Shown piece by piece: positions 35,546 through 46,966 of a DNA stretch of 64,000 bases. The notes beneath the pieces were generated by a model. That model was not told the DNA's origin and ran no database searches. It saw only the letters and a list, made by a program, of their open reading frames with translations. Position 1 is the stretch's first letter, and each line of letters begins with the position of its first letter. This DNA comes from Oreohelix idahoensis (Eukaryota > Mollusca > Gastropoda > Stylommatophora > Oreohelicidae). The position numbers were made by a program, and so were the translations under genes. The stretch covers positions 124,001 through 188,000 of the forward strand of contig JAMPIV010012451.1 of the NCBI GenBank assembly GCA_024509875.1, given 5' to 3'.

Positions 35546-36012
35546 AACGCGCTAGTGTTAAACACCAAAGGGAAATAATCGATAACTCTGTGACTGATAG
35601 TAGGAACGGATGGCGTTTAGTCTTTTATTTCCTTCAGGTTTTGCCTTCTTCTGACTAAGCACATCTCTTTCATCCACAAAGAGGAGTCCTTCGGCTATAT
35701 CAGAAGACAATTGCCAGTAAAACAAATAGAATCTTGTGAATGAACTCTAGTTTATGGTTGAGGCTGCTAAGATGTGATAAGCAGGACTTTGGAGCAATGA
35801 CATTTTTAAATTGCTCCGCTCCAGGTCCGCTACGGCATCTTTAGTGACTGCTCCAGCTAAGCTCAGTTCCGAGCTCCGACTAAATTTTTTTCCTTTACTT
35901 TAAGTTTTAAAAAATACACATTGTAACATTGAAAATGAAACGTTTATTCAAAAATTTTCCAACAATTTAAATGTTCTTTTAAATAGAATCGCCCGTGTAG
36001 CTCTCTCGGGTC

Positions 36013-36235
36013 TGGAGACAAAGAAAGAATAAGCCTTCTACTCCTGCTCACACTGCCGTAACAGCCGAATGAAAAAAGCTTGTGTATGAGGCTGGCTAAT
36101 TCATCATGTGAAACAAATTACTACGGTAACCATAACTACAAGGACGTATGAATGCTTTGATGTGAACTTCCTATAAAGGCACCAGTTGCAATGTTGGTTC
36201 CATGCTCTATGGGGAGCAAAAGGGGAAATTGTAAA
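36013..36235. repeat. Dispersed repeat X, copy 3
   Basis: The most complete copy: it joins the left half seen at 30690-30810 to the right half seen at 34286-34400 and 58295-58400. Not coding. 35546-36012 upstream holds nothing recognisable. Confidence 0.55.
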
Positions 36236-36599
36236 ATCTAAATGTAACTAGAATAACTTCAGCCATTGTTGTATTAATAATTCATTCTGTAAAACGTTAT
36301 TGTCGCAGTCAAATCGCCTTTTTCAATTTAAAATTAACATTACAGCCGAAAACAGCTGCTCTGTGCTACCATGAGTTGTTGGCGACCCTTTAAGTCGCCC
36401 GAATGTGACTTGGGCATTTAGCCTACTAATATATTCCATCGTTACACAATCCTTCAGACACGTTATCTTGTGTAATGCTTTATTACAATTATGAATAATA
36501 GAAACTCGCCGTTTTGTTTATAATTCCGTACCTTTTTGAATTTATCCTTCATTCCATGGGGATGACTTATTTGTAGTTTGTCCAGTTATCACCCGATTT

Positions 36600-36985
36600 A
36601 CTCCATCAACACAATGGGGTATCCCGTGTACTGCCCAAGACTATATGCATCCCTTCATTTTGAATGCGTTTCAGTCGATCGCGCGGTGTTACTGGCAGCG
36701 TGAGTATTCTTAGCATAAACTATATTACGATATAACTAGCTGATGATACAGGAGAAATAGTCACCTCTGCTCCAGGTGCACAGCAGTCATGCTTTTTAAG
36801 GCTGCCAGACCTTGCTTGCACTTCTGTATGATTCGATCAACATGATATTTGTACGATTGCCCGAGATCAAACGTTACTCCTAAATATTTCAGCTTTGTCT
36901 TGCCTTTCACTGATGTTGTCATAGATCTGGCATTGATTTCTAGTGCTGGTGCCACCTTTGCACGTTGCAATGTATTGTAAGCTCC
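36600..36985 (-). pseudogene. LINE B reverse transcriptase C-terminal fragment
   Basis: Minus-strand frame with KLKYLGVTFDLGQSYKYHVD then IIQKCKQGLAALKSM...LEQR, parallel to LINE B at 49830-49960. The remaining sequence down to 36600 resembles the RIQNEGM region at 50060. Multiple stops. Confidence 0.75.
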
Positions 36986-37109
36986 AAAAAGCGATCATCT
37001 ACCTTGTGTAGTACTCAGTGCGAATGGAAAGACTATCAGACACAGGCAACCGAAACAGACTGTCCAGTATCATACAGGACTACATGATAGTAGTAGCCCT
37101 GTGCACATA

Positions 37110-37440
37110 TTGCGTCAAAATGTGGAACAAAAGACTGCTCGAACAACTTTTACCCAACCACCCTGGTGGAATGAGATAGTTGAGAAAGCATGAATGGAAA
37201 AGGAAAGAGCGATAAAGTAATGGCGGAAAGCGCGAAAGAGGAGGGGAATAAATGATGAGCTGGAAGAGATGGAGAAAAAGCAGAGAGCTATCAATAAATT
37301 CAAGAGTTTAACAGGAGAGGCCAAGGACGAAAGCGGGCACTGAAAAAACTACAGAAATTCTGGTCCTTACCTTGAAAGTTGAATAGGAAATGCACAAGCC
37401 AATCAACTCTTTAAATTCCAAGCTCGACAGGAATAAGCCT
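37110..37440 (+). pseudogene. R1/Jockey-like linker fragment, opposite orientation
   Basis: The plus strand reads PPWWNEIVEKA, EKERAIK and LTGEAKD-like words with stops between, typical of the region between endonuclease and RT in R1/Jockey-type elements. It lies 125 bp from the inverted RT fragment at 36600-36985, as in a 5'-inverted (twin-primed) insertion. Confidence 0.5.
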
Positions 37441-38340
37441 GGAAACTGAGGCCGAAAATTGACATGTATTACTTAATCGTTATATTAAGCCTTAAGATTG
37501 GTTAATACTTTAAAAAAAAAAAATAATAAATGTAAATATAAAACTTGATGACATGTAACTGGTTTGTTTTTAAATAAATTGAATTTTATTTTTAAACAAC
37601 ATACATTTCTAATTTACAGATACCAATTATTATATTAATTATTTTTTATTTTAAGTATAGACCAGACTGATTTGTCGCCATACCGATGCACAATTAGGTT
37701 TTTTTTTCTGTTAGAAATGTATGAGTGAAACAATTAAATTTACCCAAATTTCCAATAAAACACACCTATTTAATATTTTATTTCATTTATATAAATATAA
37801 TATAATAACATTCATGAAAAAAATAAACTGGAGCAATTTTTCAAAATTTTGTGTGCTCCAGCCCCACTCCAGCTCCAGGTAAAAACTTGCTGCTCCACTG
37901 CTCAGAGCTCCAGCTCCGAGTTTCGCTCCAAAGCTCTGGTGAAAATGACTACTAGTAACTATCTAGTCTCGTCTAGTGTAGAGGGTCATCCAACTCGTGG
38001 CATTGCATCACCAGCCAATTAGTGAGCCTGGAATGTTTTACTTACTCTACGATGTTTAGCCCGCTGAGTTGGTGTGGCCCTCTGGGTTTGCAAGTAAGCC
38101 CTGGAACGCATCCCTAATTGCATACAGGTAAAGAGGGAAAACTCAACTCCCTAGGGTTTGAACGAACGAATGATCAGCTATTATGATGAAGCCGTGAAAA
38201 GGGCTAGTCATGAGAAGAACTACTAGCACGTCTCTGGATAAAGATGAATCTCGTCTTGAATGCTGTTGTTTGACTTCTAGTTTTTTTTTTTTTTTTTTTA
38301 ATGGTATGATAGTATCACCCGTGTGGAACTGATGACAAGA
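37441..38340. other. AT-rich stretch without genes
   Basis: Contains A and T homopolymers (37513, 38281) and no coding signal. Confidence 0.5.
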
Positions 38341-38400
38341 ATCAGACAAGTGTCAGTGGAACAAGAGATGAAAAGAGGACACTGGTGATGGATAGAACAC

Positions 38401-38644
38401 TTACTAACTTAGTCGTTTCTCTTTTAGCCTGGGGTGTAGAGGTTTACCATAGAGAACGCCTATCGGCTGTATTCCTCCTGGCCTGGTTCCTCGGTTCCTA
38501 AAAGATTGTCTAATGTTGTCCTCCCATCGAAATCTAGGTCGTCCTGGAGGTCTGGATCCTTGGCTGTTGGTTTTTATTTGTCGTGGAAGCTGATCTCCCA
38601 TTCTGCAGACATGGCCAAACCATCGTAATTGGGACTGATATAAA
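38401..38644 (-). mobile_element. RTE-like 3' fragment (5' truncated)
   Basis: The minus-strand frame carries SQLRWFGHVCRM and SRPPGRPRFRWEDNIRQS, the tail of the element at 11902-14995, shifted by small indels. It starts at the plus-strand left with the TTAGTCG end of that family. Flanked by GATAGAACAC (38391-38400) and AATAGAACAC (about 38645-38654), a near-perfect duplication inside an older LINE C-like tail (38340-38780). Confidence 0.75.
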
Positions 38645-38937
38645 TGAATAGAACACAAAATGAGGAAACCCGATGAAGGCTTATGCTCCTCAGGAAACTG
38701 AAACAAAATAATGATGATGTGATGATGATTGATGACCCATCAACTCCCCAAGGACCATAGGCCTTCGTGTCAAAGCTTCTTGTCCAGTGACGTCCATTCA
38801 AGAATTTTCAATGTCGTCGTTGTCATTGTTATGTCTATCTCCAGCTCTCTTCCTCCTGGATCGTTATGTATCCGTCTATTTCTCTTACCCTGCTTATTCC
38901 AAAACAATAACTGCTTTATAAAGCTACCAACAAATAT

Positions 38938-39007
38938 GTTATGTGTGTGTGTGGTGTGTTTGTGTGTGTGTGAGTGCGTGCGCGCGCGCGCGTGCGCGTG
39001 TGTGTGC
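38938..39007. repeat. GT/GC-rich microsatellite
   Basis: Imperfect GT repeat with an internal run of alternating CG. Confidence 0.9.
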
Positions 39008-41394
39008 TATACAGCTCCAACGGTTTCAGAGCCGTGTTGTATGTAAAACCTTAGTCAGCTGCAAAAACCTTAAGAAGTTCGTCATCACATTATTCAAATT
39101 AGCACCAAAGGGGATCTACTGAGAAACTAATGAAGCTTGAGCTTCAGGGCTTCCAGTGTTCTCCATAATACGTTTCTTTCCCATTCCCTAACATTTTTTT
39201 TAATTAAAGGGGCCCCTCCAATAGTTCAAGCTTCAGGACCCCCAAAATGTAGATCCGCCACTGTTAGACACCCGGATTAGAAGATGGTTCTCCAGGAAGA
39301 AGGATAATGAGAAGGAAAAAACAACTAAAGAAAACGTAACTGTCACATATGGAAATAGTGCAGCAGTGATCATCCACTTTTGCCCCTCCCCATCTAGTTT
39401 ATTTTTTTGCTATACAGTAAAGCCTGATTCACCATCGCAATTAACACGCGAGCTATCTGGCAATTAAGCACAAACGTGGAACAGAGCGAAGTGAGCATTA
39501 CGGTGTAATCGTTCTTTGATCAGAGAAACGGAGCGATAAGCCTGAGACGTACTTTGAGTGTTACATTTTCAAGGGAATTACTTACGTAGCTGAGAGGCGG
39601 CAGAGGTGAAGAAATTACCTTTTATTCAGGAATGGAACGGCAAATTTGCCCGGCCCTGGTCGGAGGTGTGACTTTCGCATTGAGGAGCGAAAGAACGGAA
39701 TCCATAGATATATTCCTTGTCTCTCCTAGCTCAGATATCAGTCACTCAGAGAATTCTTGAGAATAACTAGCTCGATATTATGAGAGTTTTCGTACATAGT
39801 ACTTCTTATATTCGTGGAGATATTTTCAGTTTCTTCTGTTTTGTGGTAATTTATATAATCGAGGAAGTGGAGGAAGTCATTTTTCTGTTCAGCCACGCGC
39901 TTACAAACAGACAGCGATTTTGATAGAATTTCGGTTCTTGCCTTCAGGGAAGTACCCAGTTTTTATTTTATTTAGTTTTTATGTGTCCTATCTAGCCTTC
40001 ACTTTCTTTCCTTTCCTGACGAAGGCCTTGTGGCCGTAACGTAGACTATTTTCTTTGTCTTTTGTCCTCGTAAGACGAATCACCTTTTTTCAATTTTTTT
40101 TCAAACCCATCCATGGTAATTTATATACTAGCGTCTTAAGTGATTTAATGTGTTTAAAGTTTTCATTTATATTTCACTGGGATTTTCTGTGTTAAATTGA
40201 ATAACGTATTAAATAACTTATAGCTAAATTTGTCCAGCTCTAAAGTAAAAATTACCCGCTATTTCCCAGTAAGAGATGTTTTAAATTGACTAGTACATAC
40301 ATTAAATAACTGTCTACTGACGGTTTATATATTTGTTACTTCTATCCATTTTATGTAAAGTTCATAAATGACTAGTGTTCATATCACACGTTAAAAAAAA
40401 CGATAGGATAAGCTAGACCCTTGTGTTTTTAAATCTAATTTATAACGGAGCGGTGAAGAGGGCTTACTTTAACACGTGGTAGATATAATATTGATATTAT
40501 GTTTAAATGTTTATATTTTCTTTCCTATAATATAGGCTGGTCAAAACCTGCCTACTAGCGGACTTATGATCATATGAACTTACGTTCTATAGTCTTATAA
40601 TCTTATAGCAACCAGAAACTTTATAATATTGTTGAGTCTTCGGGCTATGACCTGTGCGGTCCATTTTCTTCATTTTTTGAGAGAGACCAAACTAGAACAA
40701 TAGTTGTAAAGGTTAACTGGACCAGAACTATTACCAGATTTCATTTTACCAATCTCATCAGCCAACTGTGGCCAAATATATTGTCAGCAACATTTGTGTA
40801 ACTTCAAATAGTGTCTCAGCGGTCAGAGGCTAGAAAACCCAGAAATATATCTGTATTCTTCATCTTATGTCGGTAACCTCCACGTATGAACCTTACTCCA
40901 ACCAGCTGAAGGCAGAGATACCGTAGTTTACACAGGAAAATTAAATCACCAACACTAGCGACTACCGTGAAACGTGCAGTCAGCAACTACGGCTAGTCTG
41001 GGGCTGGATTTGGCAAAACTTAATATGACACTGAGTAGTCGTGTTACTTATTAGTATTTATTTCCACGGAATGCCTGCGACATCTATTGGTAATCGAATT
41101 ATGAAAGTGGTCACTGTACGTATGTGAATTGAATGAACGGAGAAAGAAACTTATTTCTGTTGTTAACCACTATCATACAAATCTTTTCTCTTTTGTTCTC
41201 ATTAATCTGAGTATTTACGGGATAGATTAATTAGGGACTTGTCCTTTGTTTTTCTTTACGGACTATCCCATACACTTATTGTTAACTTTTGATCTTTTGG
41301 GTGAATTTACCTCTGTTTGGATCTTCTTCTATTTTCCTTTACCAGAGGGGAGAACCTATTTGATTAATTTTCATTTTGTCTATAAAAACCATGA
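39008..41394. other. Gene-free stretch
   Basis: No supported coding region. Near 40017-40045 there is a GACGAAGGCCTTGTGGCCGT word whose reverse-complement-like partner occurs at 35145-35165, but no element could be delimited. Confidence 0.5.
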
Positions 41395-41770
41395 TCTATT
41401 GTTGTATATGATTTATGTTGTAAAGTTCTAGTGATAAATAAACTTAATTAAACCTTTAGTTATTGTGTTGGTCAACCCCAACCCTATCTGTTATCCATAG
41501 TTTGTTTTCACGTCTTATGCGTATTTGTCACAGAACTGTGTGCACGTGGGTGCAGTGTAACTTGTATTTTTTATAAGGAGAGAAAGTGCGTCTGATTTAA
41601 AGATAGTCGTACGTTAGGCTGGATTAGAGAAATTACTCAACCCAGAGACTGTCCTTTCTCTTACACGATCACCTCGTGAAACAGAAACTATTTCTACACC
41701 TTACTCTCACATAGTAACACTATCACCTCCGCTCAGACAGGACTATAAACATCTATTACCTATCGGACGA
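41395..41770 (+). repeat. Dispersed repeat A, copy 3
   Basis: Ordered match to copy 1: GTTGTAAAGTT, AATAAACTTAATTA, TTATTGTGTTGGTCAAC, TTAGGCTGGATTAGAGAAAT, CCTCGTGAAAC, CTCAGACAGGACTATAAA. Stands alone, with no internal retroelement sequence on either side. Confidence 0.6.
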
Positions 41771-43474
41771 TCATCAATATTATATTCATGGCAGAAAAAG
41801 TACATAGTTAATAATAATCAACATGGACGTTGACTGACTGCACTAACCGTTACCACATCAAGGTTAACGGATTAGTAATATACATGGTTCTGACGAAGAG
41901 ACAATGTTAATATTCTTTACGTAGTTATCTATATTTCTTTACGCTTGAATCAGCTCCTAGCGTTAGTGGGACACACTAACAACTTGACATATCTAGTCAA
42001 GTTGAAGCTCTGCCATAACGTTTACAGGAGACTAAGTATCGGAGGCGAGATACTTAAAACGAGCCGTTTCTGGCTAAATATTTGAAATAAAACGATTCTT
42101 GGAATTGCTCATCAAGAATATCATCTGCATCTTTCAGATGATTATAATTTCTTTATAACCGCGTCTTTCCTAGTCTAAGGACAAGCACACGAAAAATTCA
42201 CGTCTATACAGGACGGAGGACATATGGATCCGCTCGAGGTACGTTGCCCGGATAGCAACAAATCTCCGCGACAAACCGCGCCATACGGTTAATAATGTCA
42301 ACCTATGTCTTCAATAAACCGTGTGTCGTCACCAACTGTTCACTATGAGTCCAGCATCTATTTATCGCCAGTTTGGTCATACTGTCTTGACCCATTAAAC
42401 ATTGTTACCGAGCTCAATTGTCATCACCATAAGCCAAAGTAACAGCCCACATCATATTCGCGTTATCAAGAAATACGTCGGCCACATGAGGTACGACCGA
42501 CAGCCCTGACAACATCATTGTCAATGTCAGTCCAGTAAAGAAAATACATCGGTAACAAGTACAGATAGAATATGTTTACATTTACATTTCCACTGATTGA
42601 AAAATGTTCACAATATAAATTGAATATGTTTTCATTTATGTTTACACTGATTTGAAAAGTTTAAAACTTTCCTTAATTTTAAAATGAATATGTTAACCTC
42701 GACATTTACACTGGTTTGAAACTGCAAGTATTATAATTAAAATGTACATCATTTCTTTCACTATCCCTCCCTGCTCCATATGGAACTTGGGGTTACCGTT
42801 TGCTTTTAGTTCTCTTTATGAAACTAGCAATAAAGCAGTCGCCAGCACGTGCAGTGGTGGTTCATGAAATCATCATTCTATGCGCTGAGGTTGCCAGCCT
42901 CAAATGACTTGGACATCCACTAGCAATTTTCACATATTAATATTCGCATGGTAATATGTACAAATTGGTTCACATGTTAGTAATGAAAATATAGAATGTA
43001 AAATGACAACTTACGCCAATCCTGGCTCACATACTTTTTTGCTCAGACGAATGAAGTTAAGGCATTAGCCGATGCCTTTTTACACGTGTACTTGAGGTCA
43101 TTAATTTTAACTGTAATTCCCTCTCTGACTTCGTGTTCAGTTTCCTCAGATATTCCGGTTTTCCTTACTTAAAATGATAGAGATTTCCTGGCTGTTTGGT
43201 AAGTCCGTCAAGATTCTCCAATAAAAGGTGTCTGGTCTGATAAAATGGAATTCTGAATTCTAACTTCTGGCAAGTCTAGTGTCTTGGCAAGCGATCTTCA
43301 CAGTAAATTTGACTGACTGAAGCATCAGATTATATTCACTGTCGTCCCCCGCTCTGTTTGTTATGAAGCTAGGCAAAAGCTCCAATCATTTCAAACATGC
43401 TGGTTGGGGAGGGGGGGTTAAATATTCCTGACATGGAAAAATTTTGAACATAATGCAGATGTCAAGTCTTCCTA
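41771..43474. other. Gene-free stretch with a three-unit degenerate tandem repeat
   Basis: Units beginning GAATATGTT at 42568, 42622 and 42686, each followed by an ACATTT/TTTACACTG.TTTGAAA block. Nothing else recognised. Confidence 0.5.
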
Positions 43475-44101
43475 TGTGGTAGGGTGGGCGAGAAGATGAT
43501 GATGATGATATTGTGATGTGTGATCACTCTCTTGCTCACACTCGCACCGACCCGAACAACAATAAAACTCTTGATTCTAGAGGCAGGGGCTATATTTATT
43601 TTTACAGCCCATTCAGTGACAAAGCAAACGTTAAACAAATAAACTAGCGAACATCACAAAACCCAACAAAACAAAACACCCAACAGTGCCCGATGCTAAT
43701 GTGCTCAAGGCATTTACAGCTTGGCTCTGTCGTCTGTTCTCTCTGGCGGCTGTGGCAAAATAGGCTCGCTTTCCGGCCGCTATCTCTTTTATAGACCCTA
43801 CGGCGCATCACTCACTTACTGCGCGCTGGCGTATTAATCTTGGCTACTTAAATATCACACGCGATTATCGCTTTAGGAATAGCGAAAACACAAATAAAAC
43901 CTACAGCTATTTAATATAACACACGAATATCAAATATGACTCACAACTATACACCACAATTAATTTCTTGGCATTATTATGGCCAAAACTAATATATCTT
44001 CTACTTCAGACTTTTCACAACCCAGAATGCTTCGCGCACATCGAAAATAATCTGCCTAGCTACAGGTAGGGGGCGGGCGTCTCCTTTTCGGCCCCATCAC
44101 A
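43475..44101 (-). repeat. 3' LTR of LIN28-like element
   Basis: Matches 45722-46348 base for base apart from about three substitutions. Confidence 0.9.
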
Positions 44102-44140
44102 CATCTCCCTCCTGATTTTGTTGTCGTCCCGACAACATCA

Positions 44141-45625
44141 CTACCTCAGGCACTTCTGTCGAAATCTCTTGGCTCGTTGGTGATGCGCCTGATTATTTCT
44201 CAGCGTCGATGTTTTGGGCTTAGATTCTGTATTCGGTACAGCTCGGCTGGGGACCCTCTTGGTCGTTATGTCCCCAGTTGTACTTTGTCGGGCTGGCAGT
44301 TGCTGTGGTCTAGAAGACTCGCACACCTGTGCCGCATCGCTGTCTGCCCGTGACATCTGCCTGTCAGTGCTTGCAGCTGTCGAGTTTGAAGAGAGATCGC
44401 TCTTGACGTGCTTTCCACTCATCTTGTGTGGACGGTGGCTTACATTCCCCACAGTCTGCTTTTGATGTGTCTCCTCCTCTGAACCTTGATGCGCACTCCC
44501 TCCTATCTGTTTAGGACGGGTTTCCTCCCCTGTACGACGACCAATTTTCTCGGCGCCCTTAGTGTGACAGTTGTCGTGGTCATCTCTTGGCTTGCGCCCG
44601 GAAGGAAACCTGGTTGTGACAGTCCGTCTAGGAAAAGAGCTCCTTGAGGGACAGGCGGCTATCAAATGTTCTGGGGATTTGCATCCAAAACATCTCTTCG
44701 GAAGCGGACCTTGAGGGCACTTGGCTGCCATGTGGTCTGACAGGTCTCCACAATTGTAGCATCTTATCTTTCTGGGCTTCCTCTGTGCCCTGGGTCGCTT
44801 TCTGCTGCCCTTACACTCTTGACCGCCAATGCCGCATACAATGACTGCTTCCATGCCCTGGACAGATGGCTTGCTGTCAAATTCCACTCTCTCATTTCTC
44901 GCCAGACTCCGGAATCCCTTCCTGAAGATTTTGGTCTAATGTACGAATACATCAGTACCTCCATCATCTGGCGTAATGAACCCCCATCCCCTGCGGACAC
45001 TGTACCACTTGCAAACTCCTTTTCGCCTTGTCGGTGCAGCTGGACTTGTTGGGACTGTCAGCTCACTGCTTTCGTTAACAACAGCTTGACTCTCACATAC
45101 CAGAACACGCACCTCGTCGTGCTTTGGCTGCTTCCGCGGTTGGCTTGGTGCTTTTTTTCTCTGCACCTCCTCTTGTGCTGGCGAACTGGCCTCTGACATC
45201 TGTGCTATCTGGGACTTTAGGAAGGATAATTCTGCTCTGAGTGCCTCCTCCTCCTTCTGAACTTCTGCACTTGCTATCTGGACCAGTGTCTCAGGCTTTT
45301 TACTTTCACCATAAACAGCATATTCCCAAGGGAAATTCCTGTTCACCTCACTGACTGGTGGTTGCTCGCTGTAGGCTTTTTTGACAATTTCCAGTAACTT
45401 CTCAGGGCTGGCCTTGGCTCCACCATGTATCCGTAATTCTCTAGATACATATGGTGTAACGTTGTTCCATATCATGTCTAACTTGTCTTCTGCACAAAAA
45501 GGCGCCACCTTCCACGCGGCTTCCACATCCTCCACAAACTCTTGCCAAGTGGGTCTCCCCTCTCCACTAAATAACCTTATCTCTGGCTCCTTCACGTACA
45601 ATATCTTCACAGGCGCATTAGCCAT
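44141..45625 (-). pseudogene. Gag with LIN28-like cold-shock domain and two zinc knuckles, one in-frame TAG
   Basis: The first ATG of the frame is at 45625-45623; the frame then runs 495 codons with a single TAG at 44936-44938 (codon 230). Residues 1-130 read like a retroelement capsid ([40 protein letters not shown]). Residues 130-165 are a short coil. Residues 202-265 are a cold-shock domain: [15 protein letters not shown] (RNP1-like) and DVFVH (RNP2-like). Two zinc knuckles follow at 289-303 (C-x2-C-x5-H-x4-C) and 312-325 (C-x2-C-x4-H-x4-C). CSD then two knuckles is the architecture of LIN28, the let-7 RNA-binding protein, and the residue pattern is LIN28-like. The TAG falls where LIN28 has Gln after DVFVH. 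The C-terminus is basic and Ser/Thr-rich. Either a disabled copy or a readthrough codon. Confidence 0.85.
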
Positions 45626-45721
45626 CTTGCTGCAGGACTGCACTGCTGGGTGTTTACAATATTTGTTCGCTTGCTGTTTGCTCAGTGTCACTGTCTGCCT
45701 GATCCTGCCGACGACGCCAAT

Positions 45722-46348
45722 TGTGGTAGGGTGGGCGAGAAGATGATGATGATGATATTGTGATGTGTGATCACTCTCTTGCTCACACTCGCACCGACCC
45801 GAACAACAATAAAACTCTTGATTCTAGAGGCAGGGGCTATATTTATTTTTACAGCCCATTCAGTGACAAAGCAAACGTTAAACAAATAAACTAGCGAACA
45901 TCACAAAACCCAACAAAACAAAACACACAACAGTGCCCGATGCTAATGTGCTCAAGGCATTTACAGCTTGGCTCTGTCGTCTGTTCTCTCTGGCGGCTGT
46001 GGCAAAATAGGCTCGCTTTCCGGCCGCTATCTCTTTTATAGACCCTACGGCGCATCACTCACTTACTGCGCGCTGGCGTATTAATCTTGGCTACTTAAAT
46101 ATCACACGCGATTATCGCTTTAGGAATAGCGAAAACACAAATAAAACCTACAGCTGTTTAATATAACACACGAATATCAAATATGACTCACAACTATACA
46201 CCACAATTAATTTCTTGGCATTATTATGGCCAAAACTAATATATTTTCTACTTCAGACTTTTCACAACCCAGAATGCTTCGCGCACATCGAAAATAATCT
46301 GCCTAGCTACAGGTAGGGGGCGGGCGTCTCCTTTTCGGCCCCATCACA
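45722..46348 (-). repeat. 5' LTR of LIN28-like element
   Basis: Lies upstream of the gag on the minus strand, adjoining the TTGGCG primer-binding-like site at 45702-45721. Confidence 0.9.
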
Positions 46349-46754
46349 CGTATGTGGTATGAAAATATCCGATGCCCTGGCATGCGAACTCCCCAACACA
46401 TCCGTAATCTCATACGACAAATGTGTTTCAGATGTAACAAATTTATTACTTTATCAGAAAGTAATCTTTCCGCAGACGGGTAATCTCGTTATCTGTCCCG
46501 CACTCTGGCCTTTATCAGCGATTTAAGCAAACACGCTGACGATTGTAGGGCTAATCTGTAGCGGACAAGCGTTGGTACACAATAATTTAGTAACTTGCCT
46601 GACGTTCAATATTACCTCAGCTGCTTTTTGCAAATGTGATGTGTTTATCATCAACAAGGAGTGTCAAATGTTTGAACAAACAAACTCTCTGCTACATAGC
46701 AAACAGAAAGAAAAGGGTGCGACCATGGAAAATCACGCAAATAAAATCAGTACA
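46349..46754. other. No gene recognised
   Basis: Spacer between the LIN28-like element and LINE A. Confidence 0.45.
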
Positions 46755-46778
46755 AAAATGTAACTGATTACTGCCGTA

Positions 46779-46966
46779 GTGAAAGAGAGATCGGAAAGAG
46801 GTCGCCCCAAAATCCATCTTGTGACATTAATTAAACTGAGTGGTAGTCCAATTGATATCAATTTAATACAAATATATGCCCCAACAGCAGATAGTACAAA
46901 AGAAATAGACACATCTTACAATGAACTTGATAGGGCAATGACTCAGTGTAAATTTCATGAGACAAC
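46779..46966 (+). pseudogene. LINE A endonuclease fragment
   Basis: Reads INLIQIYAPTADSTKE..YNELDRAMTQCKFHETT, matching the middle of the endonuclease domain just upstream of the expected GDFN motif. It is cut off by the Tigger end at 46967. Confidence 0.7.

Larger units (their letters stand above)
43475..46348 (-). mobile_element. Short LTR retroelement carrying a LIN28-like gag
   Basis: Two 627-bp LTRs (43475-44101 and 45722-46348) with TGTGATGGGG...CCTACCACA ends on the minus strand. Only three differences between them were seen by eye, so insertion was recent. The 5' LTR is followed (minus strand) by ATTGGCGTCGTCGGCAGGAT, a primer-binding-site-like word, and the 3' LTR is preceded by the purine tract CAGGAGGGAGATG. 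The internal region is only 1,620 bp and holds one ORF; protease, RT and integrase are absent. The flanks CCTA and CGTA are at best an imperfect duplication. Confidence 0.9.
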
